Below are positions 1-8,129 of a stretch of DNA of 19,047 nucleotides, piece after piece. Position 1 is the first letter of the stretch. Every line of letters begins with the position of its first letter. The notes beneath the pieces are model-generated. The model made no database searches. It saw only the letters and a program-made list of their open reading frames with translations, and was not told the origin of the DNA. The stretch is taken from NCBI GenBank assembly GCA_938004025.1, contig CALKXC010000075.1, forward strand, positions 1-19,047, in the 5' to 3' direction. Made by a program: the position numbers and the translations under genes. This DNA is from an uncultured Leucothrix sp. GTDB taxonomy: Bacteria; Pseudomonadota; Gammaproteobacteria; Thiotrichales; Thiotrichaceae.

Positions 1-824
1 TACGCCCAAGCTCTTAGTCGATACATTAAGAAGGCTGATATTTCTCTAAGTACACTCGATGACTGAGACAAAGACAAGGCATTGGGAACCCAAGCTCCCC
101 AGCCTGACACTCCGGCGCCAACGTGGCGAATATCAGTAGCAGCGGGTATTGCTTTTATACCCATTTTTCGAAAGGTTGCTAAGGCTCTGGGTAAGTGTGT
201 GCTGGATGTAACTAATAAAATTGTTGATGGTTTATGAGAGATAACTTCCTGAGCAATTACACTCAAAGGCTGTTTTCTTTCACCCAACCCAGTTAACTCA
301 CGAAGTTTACCGAATGTATTGACCGCATTTTCATGAGTATTTTGACTCAGAGATTCAAGCACAACACTCTCATCAGGAACTCCCAGTTCCAATAACACTT
401 CCTTCATGTAGTAGGCCTCTGACAATGCTCCAGTATCATTGTAAGATCGCCCGCCTGAGACGATAATTACTGGGGCCTTGCCCGCTTGAAAAAGCCGCCA
501 AGCGTGGAACACTCTATCAGCAGATGCCCCTAGCTCCACCAATATACGAGGACTGATAGGAGGTTCAACACTGCCGCCTAAGACCACTATGTAGTCCGCA
601 GCCTGGATTTGCTCGATAGGGATAGGCAGATACGCTGTTTCCAAGCTCGCTAGTAAGCGATTAGCTACTGCAGGCATGCTGAACACAGCTAATACAAAAA
701 AACCTGCAATTAACGTATACCGTGACCATCTAACTGATAAACAACTCAGCAGGCTGCCTATAAAAAGCATCAACAAGCAGAGCCCAATTGGCGAGAAAGC
801 AAACAAAGCGATATCTGTCAGCAT
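1..824 (-). CDS. DUF218 (YdcF/ElyC/SanA-like) membrane protein, C-terminus cut by window edge
   Basis: Translating the minus strand from ATG at 824 gives an unbroken frame to the window edge (274 full codons). Residues about 5-50 form two hydrophobic segments. The soluble part then opens with ADYIVVLGG, followed by a GKAPVIIVSGG strand, a SQNTHENAVNT motif and a later TILLVTSSTHLPRA segment; these are the hallmarks of DUF218 proteins. The family includes E. coli ElyC, SanA and YdcF, linked to envelope integrity and lipid-carrier metabolism; the biochemical activity is not settled. Genes of this family often sit beside exopolysaccharide loci. It lies downstream of the wzc-like gene on the same strand but after an intrinsic terminator, so it probably has its own promoter or depends on read-through. 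The start has only a weak GAGAG-type ribosome site. The last two bases (TA of a codon) do not show whether the gene ends here. Confidence 0.85.
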   Translation of the reverse strand, partial: MLTDIALFAFSPIGLCLLMLFIGSLLSCLSVRWSRYTLIAGFFVLAVFSMPAVANRLLASLETAYLPIPIEQIQAADYIVVLGGSVEPPISPRILVELGASADRVFHAWRLFQAGKAPVIIVSGGRSYNDTGALSEAYYMKEVLLELGVPDESVVLESLSQNTHENAVNTFGKLRELTGLGERKQPLSVIAQEVISHKPSTILLVTSSTHLPRALATFRKMGIKAIPAATDIRHVGAGVSGWGAWVPNALSLSQSSSVLREISAFLMYRLRAWA

Positions 825-1002
825 GGCTCTCGAACAAGGATCATAGGGGGGCTAGGTTACTAACAAGTTGCATAACTTATATATGCTGGTAAACAGCATT
901 GAACGCGTATACAGCGTCTAGAAACTTTAGGGATTGAAGAAATCAGCGCCAATGATAACCATGCTTTCATCAGCTTTGAATAAATGTATTTTTCCAAACT
1001 AT

Positions 1003-1032
1003 CCAAAACACCCAGCTTTACGCTGGAGTGTT
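1003..1032 (-). terminator. Intrinsic terminator after the wzc-like gene
   Basis: Read on the minus strand, an arm at 1032-1022 pairs with an arm at 1016-1007 (AACAC, one bulged T, CCAGC against GCTGGGTGTT) around a five-base loop. The stem runs directly into a TTTT tract. It starts 15 bases past the stop of the wzc-like gene, the expected place for the end of the export operon. Confidence 0.8.
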
Positions 1033-1047
1033 CAAGACTTTTATTAA

Positions 1048-3780
1048 TCACAAAATATCTAGGTCATCACGAAGGCGAGATGATGAGCGTAAAACCTTTT
1101 CTGCCTTTTCATTCTCTTGTCTCGACAACTTTGATTTACGAGAAGCGTCGAAATCAAACTGGGCAGTTTGGTCATAGTCATCATAAGTACCCATGTTACT
1201 CGTATCATCTAGATTTTCACGCTTAGACTTCTTGGACATGTAGGCTAAATCAAGTTCTATATCGTTGTCCTCATTTCTAATGCTATGCAATTCTTCATTA
1301 GTGAGCCTCAAGCGACCATTTTTATCGGCCGTTTTGTCACCTTTCTCCGTGTAGCCATAGTAGTCGTAATAGCCTTGATAGTAATAATCTCCACCATAAG
1401 CAGTAATTTTATCAATGTCTACTTGGGTGATTATAACTCCAGCCAACGGTGCGTTTATCTGGTTTAGGCGCTTTACCCCCCGGCGGACGAGTTCCATAGA
1501 GGTGTCGTGAGATTTAACACAATAGATCATTGCGTCTGTTAATCGACTGATCACTAATGCATCCGAAACGGCTTGAGTTGGAGCACAATCCAGAATTATC
1601 CTGTCGTAGTGCACAGACAGCTGAGTGACGATATTTTCAAACCGCTTAGAGGATAAAAACTCTAAAGGTTGATCATGGATCGGGCCCGACGGCAATATGT
1701 CCATGGCGCCATCAAAAACGCCTTGCTTGATACACTCGTTTGCTGAGGCACTTTTTGTAATCAAATTACTGAGCCCTGGGGTGTTTTTGTCTAATCCGGC
1801 AGCTTTAGCTATGGTGGGCCTCCGCAAGTCGCAATCGATAAGTAAAACTCTTTCCATCTGCCCTAGAGAAAAAGCCAAGTTTATTGCAGTAGACGACTTA
1901 CCTTCTCCAGGTACCGATGATGTTATTGCCACGACTTTCCTACGCGCATTTGCTTCGCCCATACACAGTGCTGTTCTGGCTGTATTAACAGCCTCTGAAA
2001 ATCGTCCCTTCGAGTCCACTATCTCAAGTGGGTTAAGTGGCAACGTTCGCGTTCTCGAAAATACCCCACCTTTGATTAACGGCAGTATACCAAGCAGTTT
2101 TAACCCTAGTTTATCCTCAATATCCCCAGTACTCTTGACCGTGTCATCCATTTGCTCGTATAGCAAAGCCATAAGCATAGACAACACTAATGAGGCCAAT
2201 GCTGCCAATGCAATTATTATTTGTTTTTTAGGTTTAAATGGTGTGATCGCTGGAACAGCGGCATCTGAGATACGTGCGTTTGCGGTCTCTAATCCATCAG
2301 CTGATCTAGCCTCTGTAATTCGGCTAAAAAACGCGTTGTAGATCTCGCGATTAGTTTCTACTTCTCTCTCAAGCTCGTCTAGCTCGAATTTTTTTGTACC
2401 TAATGCTTGTATTTCTTGCTTGCCGGAAGCTAGTTTGCTTTCGATTGTTGCCACACGCTGCCTGGCCAATTGATAATCTTTCGAAATACTACCAGCGACT
2501 CGAATTAGATGGCCTTGAAGGGTACTATTCAAAGTTGCGAGCTGTGAATTTGCATCTACAACTCTTGGGTGCCTGTCTCCGTAGCGGTTTCTCAGTTCGT
2601 CTAGCGATCTTTGAGCTTGGCCTTGTTCAATCTTAACTCGTTGCACTAATGGGTCTGCCTGAATGGCAGGAATAGATTCTAACAACTCGGTGTTTGAACC
2701 TAAGTTTTGCACCTCTCGATACAAATCTGATTGAGAAGCTAGCGCGCTTCTAGCTTGTGCTAACTCAGCAGTGGCTAGGAGCAACTCTTGTTCGTTTAAG
2801 CGGCCGACGCTGCCATCTACATCTACCAAGCCCTGCTCCTGCTTGAAAGAGATAAGCCTATCTTCAGAGCTTTCGAGGACTCCTTTCAAATCGCCTAGCC
2901 TTTCATTAAGCCAACGAGACGCTCTGGTAGTCAGCTCAAGTTTTGCGTCAAGGTAACTCTCTATGTATTGCTCGCCCACCGTATTAGCCACTAACGCTGC
3001 AAAAGCAGGATCTGTGGATTCAAAACTTATATTAACCAGCTTCGTCTTTCGAACTGGAGTAATAGTTAGTTTACTCATGAAATTATTGATAACTCTTTGG
3101 CGCTCGAGAGTTAAAGACTGGTCCGCAGCCAGAACTTGATCCAAATTTAATTGAAGTTCAGCTGGTGAGCCGACATTTGTAAGTTGCTGGTTTATAGGGT
3201 TTGCATCGAATGGACTCGAAGACCCGCTTGATAGAGCTGTATCTTCACCAGCCGAAACTTCATTAACATCTACTGAAGCGTTTCCACCGCTAAAATTACT
3301 GACCAGATCATCTGCTCGCTCTAACAACAAACGGATACCAGTAATCTCTGTCCCTGCACCAGTTTTAGACGCTGTTTGTGATTGAGCAAGCTTAGCCTCA
3401 TCTGAAAGTTCAGGATGTCCCCAAAGCTCCATATGGTTAACCACTCGTACTGCTAAACCTCTGGAGCGCAGCAATTCAAATTGCGTTTGGTAGTAATCTT
3501 GATTATCCGTGTCCAGCCCCACGAGCTCTTCAAATTGGACAAGGTTATTGCCTTGAGACTCAATAAGCAGTGTAGATGTTGAACTGTATACAGGCGTGGC
3601 AGTATAAGCGTAATAAGCCGCAAGAACTGTAACTGAGGCTGAAAACAAAACAATCAGCCATTTATGTTTTCGCAAAACTCTCAAATAATGCTGCAGATCT
3701 ATTTGATCCAGAGCTGATTGCTCCGACCCAAAAGCATCTTCAGCATTGCTGTTGTTCAAGCTTGAATCCGAAATAGCCAT
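1048..3780 (-). CDS. wzc: Wzc/GumC-type polysaccharide copolymerase fused to a BY-kinase
   Basis: This 910-residue inner-membrane protein sets chain length and couples polymerisation to the outer-membrane exporter, with cycles of tyrosine phosphorylation. An N-terminal cytoplasmic stretch leads to TM1 (about 41-60). A long periplasmic region rich in coiled coil follows, with a GNVR-type segment around 460-515, then TM2 (about 521-541). The cytoplasmic kinase domain has Walker A SSVPGEGKS (K628), Walker A' VLLIDCDLRRP (D649, D651) and Walker B IILDCAP (D731). A cluster of nine tyrosines lies at 795-810. About 100 more residues, highly charged, follow it; in E. coli Wzc the cluster is essentially the end of the protein. 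The periplasmic part also carries a Ser/Gly/Asn-rich stretch near 160-210, making the protein clearly longer than the usual 700-750 residues. Its ATG shares one base with the stop of the exporter gene (TAATG), so the two are translationally coupled. Confidence 0.95.
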   Translation of the reverse strand: MAISDSSLNNSNAEDAFGSEQSALDQIDLQHYLRVLRKHKWLIVLFSASVTVLAAYYAYTATPVYSSTSTLLIESQGNNLVQFEELVGLDTDNQDYYQTQFELLRSRGLAVRVVNHMELWGHPELSDEAKLAQSQTASKTGAGTEITGIRLLLERADDLVSNFSGGNASVDVNEVSAGEDTALSSGSSSPFDANPINQQLTNVGSPAELQLNLDQVLAADQSLTLERQRVINNFMSKLTITPVRKTKLVNISFESTDPAFAALVANTVGEQYIESYLDAKLELTTRASRWLNERLGDLKGVLESSEDRLISFKQEQGLVDVDGSVGRLNEQELLLATAELAQARSALASQSDLYREVQNLGSNTELLESIPAIQADPLVQRVKIEQGQAQRSLDELRNRYGDRHPRVVDANSQLATLNSTLQGHLIRVAGSISKDYQLARQRVATIESKLASGKQEIQALGTKKFELDELEREVETNREIYNAFFSRITEARSADGLETANARISDAAVPAITPFKPKKQIIIALAALASLVLSMLMALLYEQMDDTVKSTGDIEDKLGLKLLGILPLIKGGVFSRTRTLPLNPLEIVDSKGRFSEAVNTARTALCMGEANARRKVVAITSSVPGEGKSSTAINLAFSLGQMERVLLIDCDLRRPTIAKAAGLDKNTPGLSNLITKSASANECIKQGVFDGAMDILPSGPIHDQPLEFLSSKRFENIVTQLSVHYDRIILDCAPTQAVSDALVISRLTDAMIYCVKSHDTSMELVRRGVKRLNQINAPLAGVIITQVDIDKITAYGGDYYYQGYYDYYGYTEKGDKTADKNGRLRLTNEELHSIRNEDNDIELDLAYMSKKSKRENLDDTSNMGTYDDYDQTAQFDFDASRKSKLSRQENEKAEKVLRSSSRLRDDLDIL

Positions 3781-4391
3781 TAGAAAAACCCTTCTTGAAC
3801 GGTAATTGTGTCGCCAGGCCCCACTGCATCACCTAGGCTAATTTTTTGTTGACTGGAATCAGAGCCAGCTCTAGCAACGAACATTCGTCTTTCCGAAGCT
3901 CTATCGGACAAACCACCGGCCAAGGCAATTGCTCTTTCAAGCGTCAAACCTGGCTGGTAAGGGTAGCTACCCGGAGATCGAACCTCTCCACCGATATAGA
4001 AAGGTCTAAATTTTGTTACCGAAACATTTACTGAAGGATTTACTAAATACCCATTTCTAAGTAGATCAGCTATGTGTTCCTCCAATTGAAGCGGAGTTTT
4101 GTTTACAACCTGAATATTCCCCAAATAGGAATAGTTGATAAAACCGCTGGCACTTACTCGAGCATCCAATGTTAGGTCAGGCTCATCAAAAACAAAAATC
4201 GATATTTGATCGCCTTGACCGAGGACATAATTGTCGGGGGAATTGTCTGGGACACTCGTGATTTTTGGATTTCCACCTGCAACTGATTGATTTTTCTGGC
4301 TTTCATCGACTACCACAGGATTAGCCCCGCAAGACGCAAGCAACAATAAAACTGGTAAAATCAGATGTTTTCTAACTATCGTGTTGAACAT
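3780..4391 (-). CDS. wza: Outer-membrane polysaccharide export lipoprotein (Wza/GumB-type OPX), short form
   Basis: This 203-residue protein should guide the polymer through the periplasm to the outer membrane. A lipoprotein signal peptide ends in the lipobox LASC with Cys21. A Poly_export domain follows (about 50-125: VLGQGDQISIFVFDEPDLT and the usual NPSVNVSV segment), then one SLBB-type domain opening with FYIGGEVRSPGSYPY and LTLERAIALAGGL. The protein stops soon after this domain. E. coli Wza is about 380 residues and ends in an amphipathic helix that makes the outer-membrane pore; that part is absent here, as in GumB. It therefore belongs with short exporters that are expected to need a separate outer-membrane partner, and a barrel protein is encoded just upstream. 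The start has a GAGGG about 11 bases ahead, an imperfect spacing. It overlaps the kinase gene by one base. Confidence 0.93.
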   Translation of the reverse strand: MFNTIVRKHLILPVLLLLASCGANPVVVDESQKNQSVAGGNPKITSVPDNSPDNYVLGQGDQISIFVFDEPDLTLDARVSASGFINYSYLGNIQVVNKTPLQLEEHIADLLRNGYLVNPSVNVSVTKFRPFYIGGEVRSPGSYPYQPGLTLERAIALAGGLSDRASERRMFVARAGSDSSQQKISLGDAVGPGDTITVQEGFF

Positions 4392-4607
4392 TCGGCAGAA
4401 GCCCTCAAGCGACTTTATTTTGTGATCAAAGGTTAATCTAGAGTGGCAAAGTAGAAACCTGCATGGTTCTCAATACTCAGCTGCATTGGTCTCAGAGCAC
4501 TAAAAACTAGTTATGGTATACAAATTACTAAATAGCGGGGTGATTTACGATATACAAGCCATCCATCTACGTTTTGCACATGTTTGACAAAGACATCGCA
4601 CTTTCAC

Positions 4608-5834
4608 TCAAGGGAATATCCTAACAAAAGCCAAAATTTTGTTTAAATCATACTCAAGATCGTTGTCGATTGTCGCGCCACAATCATCGGCTGTCACTCT
4701 CCTGCTCGAAACACCAACTCCAACTTCGACCCAGCGCCGCGGCAGCACCGACAGCTCTAAACCCGCTTCAGCGGTTTGCGTTCCAGATGAAGGGCAGTCT
4801 CGGTCTTGATTATCAAGGCTTGCGTATGCAACAGTTTTTGCAAAGCCTGACCAATTTCGACTCCATCGAATAAGTGCCTTATCGCTTATGGTTTGAGAAG
4901 CGCCATTTGAGAAATCTATGCCTTCCTCATTATTGATTTGCCTGTTGAAATTCACATCTACCCGGGAGATTGCAGATGGAGAAAATGTCAATCCAACGTT
5001 AGCTACCAATACCGACGTGTCTTCTACTCGACTGTCGCTGTAGTTGTTTGAAGCAATACCAATTTTAAACTGGCCTAGGGTTTTACCACTGCCCTGGAAA
5101 GCCAGCCCTGCGAGCAATTCAACTACTGAGCGATCAAGGGAATCATTGTTGAAGTCGAAACTACTCAAACCTACTTCGATTAGCGCCCGTGTGTCAGAAC
5201 TCAACCGGTATGACACCCTTCCAAAAGGATTTATTTTTAGGTAGTCCCTTCCTTCCGTAAGATCTGGTCGATTTTGAAAAGCCACGTTTCCAAAGGAGAA
5301 ACCGCCCGTAACATTAAGCTTCGCAGTTGGCGCACCGTAAACGTAACTAGCATCTACCGCGAAATCAACTGCCTTGACTTGTTCATCTCCAGCATTGGCA
5401 GCACCTCGAGTTAAACCCACGCCTAATTCCTCGTGACGCAGAGTCAAGCTAGTGGAAGCTGCAGCACGTTTTCGGGTGCCCAACACCGCGTCTACACTAC
5501 CGGCAATTTTATGATCATTATAGTCGAGCTCTGCTTGATCAAATCTAGCAAATTCACCGCTATAACCTGCAGTGAATCTCAGACCACGACGGTCTGCTAC
5601 AACCGAGCCAGAAGGCGCAATCCTGAACCCTGTGCTGTCTAGCGTATTACCTTCAGATCTGAAAGCATTATCCGAAGTTAAAACGCCAAAGCGCACAGAG
5701 GTGTAAAGTTCAGCCTCCCCGATTTTCCCAGTCCGCTGCCCTAATTCCTGTGCAACCCCGAACTGGGGAAACAACAAGGACCCACTGGTTAGAAAAACCA
5801 ATGATAGCCGTCTCAAGGTCCTGATTACACCCAT
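4608..5834 (-). CDS. Putative outer-membrane beta-barrel protein of the export machinery
   Basis: The preferred start is the ATG at 5834, giving about 408 residues and a clean Sec signal peptide (MGVIRTLRRLSLVFLTSGSL, cleavage after GVAQ). The frame is open to an ATG at 5963, but the extra residues are polar and would bury the signal peptide; ATG at 5855 is also possible. None has a good ribosome site. The mature part alternates short beta-strand-like segments with polar turns (for example LRFTAGYSGEFARF, GRVSYRLSSDTRALIEVGLSSF, SRVDVNFNRQIN), with aromatic residues at strand ends, typical of the putative barrel porin type (BBP2-like) found in exopolysaccharide loci. The C-terminus is VRIFP rather than a terminal Phe. 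From its place between the initiating transferase and the short exporter I infer that it is the outer-membrane exit for the polymer. The family call rests on pattern, not on a catalytic motif. Confidence 0.72.
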   Translation of the reverse strand: MGVIRTLRRLSLVFLTSGSLLFPQFGVAQELGQRTGKIGEAELYTSVRFGVLTSDNAFRSEGNTLDSTGFRIAPSGSVVADRRGLRFTAGYSGEFARFDQAELDYNDHKIAGSVDAVLGTRKRAAASTSLTLRHEELGVGLTRGAANAGDEQVKAVDFAVDASYVYGAPTAKLNVTGGFSFGNVAFQNRPDLTEGRDYLKINPFGRVSYRLSSDTRALIEVGLSSFDFNNDSLDRSVVELLAGLAFQGSGKTLGQFKIGIASNNYSDSRVEDTSVLVANVGLTFSPSAISRVDVNFNRQINNEEGIDFSNGASQTISDKALIRWSRNWSGFAKTVAYASLDNQDRDCPSSGTQTAEAGLELSVLPRRWVEVGVGVSSRRVTADDCGATIDNDLEYDLNKILAFVRIFP

Positions 5835-6056
5835 GTCCCCATTGCACTTTTTCATTTTGTCAATATTTATTGGCGTTATGAACACGCTTCGATACCAAAG
5901 GAATGTCCATGAAATATCCGTCCTACGCTGATCGTGGCAGTTGTAGGAGCGACCGCTACCCATAGTAGCTTGTCTGATGGACTTGAATACTACACTTACA
6001 ACGAGATAAACCTAAAAAGTAGAGCCGTTCTGGTCTATGTACAAAGCTTTCAACTA

Positions 6057-7133
6057 CTAACTGCGGCACAGTTTTCTCTCTGATAGAGCCCCAATAACCC
6101 AATCTGTCAAGAAATAATGCATTACGACTATTAACGTAAACGACCAAAACAATATGGGTTCAAAGACGTTTACTGCGTTCGATAGCATGCCTACAAAGAT
6201 AAAGGCAAAGTGGATGAGCAGTATGATCACCACCGTTTGGTTCACAGACAAGCCTGAATCTATCAGCTTATAATGGAAATGTGTTCTATCAGCACCGAAA
6301 GGAGACTTCTTGGCCAACAATCGCCCTGCCATGACTGAAACAGTATCCACCAAAGGCAATCCAAATATCCAACCCGCCGCTACTGGAGACAATACTGCGT
6401 TTGGACCTTGAGTCAATTTTATTAGGGTCCAAACGAGCACAAAACCAAGCAACATACTTCCAGTGTCACCCAAGAACACCTCGGCAGTGCTTCTGAAGAA
6501 CCTCGCATTAAAATAAAGAAATGCCAATAGCGAACACAGAAAACTTATTAGGAGTAACAGGAGCCCGGATTCGCCAGCAGTCCAAGATAAATAAACAAGC
6601 GGAAGAAAGGTCAAGGACACAACAGATCCAGAGAGTCCGTCTACACCGTCTATCATGTTGATCGAGTTAATCACACCAACCGTGCAAAGAATGGTGAAAC
6701 AAACTACCGCAAACCCAGTGAATATAACCGCTTGTGCGCCGAAAATGCCCCCTATGGATTCTATACCTAAGCCGCCAACGTACACCATAAGCATCGCAGC
6801 TATAGCCTGTATCGGTAGTCGAAGCGAAGCACTCAGACCAAACCTATCGTCCAACAAACCGGTAACCACTAAAATGCCTCCAATTAGAAGCGGCATATAA
6901 ACAGAAGCGCCAGAATCGACGATGATAGCCCCAATAAACACCGATAGATAGACGGCTAAACCGCCAACGGCTGGGATATCTCCAACGTGCTGCTTACGAG
7001 CATCCGGGCTATCTAATAGACCCAAAGGAGCAGCAACGGTTACCAGCAAAATAATACTGAGGAAACAAAGAAAGCCGGATAGCCCCCCAGAAAGTAAAAG
7101 TTGAGTTGTTAGTGACACTACAATAGGCTTCAT
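6057..7133 (-). CDS. WecA/MraY-family undecaprenyl-phosphate sugar-1-phosphate transferase
   Basis: This 358-residue polytopic membrane enzyme moves a sugar-1-phosphate, in WecA GlcNAc-1-P, from a UDP-sugar to undecaprenyl phosphate on the cytoplasmic face. The diagnostic motifs are all present: LDSPDARKQHVGDIPAVGG (about 40-58), the metal-binding LLDDR (D95, D96), NSINMIDGVDGL (156-167), VFLGDTGSM (219-227) and DRTHFHYKL (282-290). The last corresponds to the HIHH motif of WecA, here H285-F-H287-Y. About ten or eleven hydrophobic segments can be counted. The sugar used cannot be told from sequence. It is the first gene of the minus-strand export set and diverges from the wcaJ-like gene. The locus therefore has two initiating enzymes from unrelated families. 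The ATG at 7133 has only a distant GGGGC ahead of it. Confidence 0.93.
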   Translation of the reverse strand: MKPIVVSLTTQLLLSGGLSGFLCFLSIILLVTVAAPLGLLDSPDARKQHVGDIPAVGGLAVYLSVFIGAIIVDSGASVYMPLLIGGILVVTGLLDDRFGLSASLRLPIQAIAAMLMVYVGGLGIESIGGIFGAQAVIFTGFAVVCFTILCTVGVINSINMIDGVDGLSGSVVSLTFLPLVYLSWTAGESGLLLLLISFLCSLLAFLYFNARFFRSTAEVFLGDTGSMLLGFVLVWTLIKLTQGPNAVLSPVAAGWIFGLPLVDTVSVMAGRLLAKKSPFGADRTHFHYKLIDSGLSVNQTVVIILLIHFAFIFVGMLSNAVNVFEPILFWSFTLIVVMHYFLTDWVIGALSERKLCRS

Positions 7134-7205
7134 TTGTTACGAAGCCCCATATTACTTGCATCCGGCAGAACAACTCAACCCGCAGACTGCAAACTTGTAG
7201 ACATA

Positions 7206-7223
7206 ATTACCAGAGCTGGTAAT
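7206..7223. promoter_or_regulatory. Perfect 8+2+8 palindrome, candidate operator
   Basis: ATTACCAG and CTGGTAAT are exact inverted copies separated by AG. The dyad lies about 75 bases ahead of the start at 7133 and immediately after a candidate -10 box on the minus strand, where a repressor site would overlap the transcription start. One half-site, CTGGTAAT, recurs alone at 11000-11007. It could also be a short RNA hairpin in the leader. No regulator family can be assigned. Confidence 0.4.
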
Positions 7224-7228
7224 ATTAC

Positions 7229-7257
7229 TATTTAACACGCCCTATTGAAAGCGCCAA
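7229..7257 (-). promoter_or_regulatory. Candidate sigma-70 promoter for the minus-strand export set
   Basis: On the minus strand TTGGCG (7257-7252) and TAAATA (7234-7229) are separated by 17 bases. They match the consensus boxes at four and three of six positions, so this is a weak candidate. It gains some weight from its position upstream of the first gene of the set and from the palindrome that would cover its start site. Confidence 0.3.
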
Positions 7258-8129
7258 AGGGCATTTTTCCAACCTTAACCATTTAGCTCTAAATACAGAC
7301 AAACTTACTAGTAATGTCGAAAGCTACGTTCTCTAATTCACGATAGCAACATTCTGCCCCATCACCTCGCCAGACTCAATAAAAAATGAAACTTTAAGCC
7401 TTAGGGATATCGTAACCCCCTCCAAAGCGGGCAAGCATCCAAGTTCGCGACGCCGGTTCGATCCCGAACAAATTACCTTAAGCCCCCCCCCGCACCGTTT
7501 GCACGCCCTACTAACAATCTGAGGATCAAAGTCTAGAGTCCTCGAATATTTTTGGGGTCTTCGCATTGTCACGCTCGAGTTGCTTTAAACGTCCTTCTAC
7601 TGATGCGCTCACTTCCCTAATGTATTCGTTTTTTGGAATTTTGCTAACGCAAATAACGAACCCCCGCCTACATTCTCAACTCTCTTTCCCGCTTTTATAC
7701 GCTCAGGTACAAACGATGCGTGCTCTCAATTGACTTTCCTGCTTCGGTTAACAAAAAACTTACTAATCGCTCAAACTAAGACACAAAACTCTGTGTACCT
7801 GAATGTACCTGGTCAAAACAAAGACACTCAGCCCTTTCAAATAAAGCAATGCTAAAGATATTTACAAAACTGAAACAGCGAGAACAAAAATAGGAACGAT
7901 AACTAAGCATCTTCATTAACCATTTTGATTAAAGACTCATTTACAGCAACGATACGATTTGCATGAGCGAAGGTAACAGCCGTTTCAGCGCCCCCCTCTC
8001 GGGCGTAACGTAATGAAAGACATATTTGTCGATTACTGAGACTTACAGCACAAATTAGAATGGCCACCGTGCTCTCAAAAAGGTACATTGGCGCTTAGGA
8101 TGAACCGCCGCAGAAAAGTTTAAACATTA
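7258..8129. other. Long divergent intergenic region without a convincing gene
   Basis: About 870 bases between the candidate export promoter and the wcaJ-like gene contain no frame I can defend. Visible items are a weak GCCCT/AGGGC hairpin followed by ATTTTT (7239-7267), a small dyad TTTAG-CT-CTAAA in 7280-7300, a run of nine C near 7484-7493, and the direct repeat TGTACCTG/TGTACCTGG near 7794-7812. A minus-strand frame at 7572-7333 contains a CKRCGGGLKVI zinc-ribbon-like stretch but nothing else recognisable. No JUMPstart/ops element was found on either strand by eye. The promoter of the plus-strand set is probably here, but no box pair stands out. Confidence 0.5.

Noticed and set aside
860..1051. 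63-codon minus-strand frame after the wzc-like gene
   Set aside because: It runs through the intrinsic terminator hairpin, has no ribosome site and resembles nothing known.
1697..2341. 214-codon plus-strand frame opposite the kinase gene
   Set aside because: It is antisense to a well-supported Wzc-like protein and has a shadow-type Ser/Ala/Pro composition without motifs.
4392..4607. TTGTAT/TATTTA pair as a promoter ahead of the exporter gene
   Set aside because: It matches the consensus boxes at only three of six positions each in AT-rich DNA; not separable from chance.
7440..7485. GCCGGTTCGATCCCGAA, similar to a tRNA T-arm
   Set aside because: The stem pairs at only three positions, and no acceptor or anticodon arm fits upstream.
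7903..8088. 61-codon minus-strand frame upstream of wcaJ
   Set aside because: It has no ribosome site and no recognisable motif; the sequence reads as intergenic.
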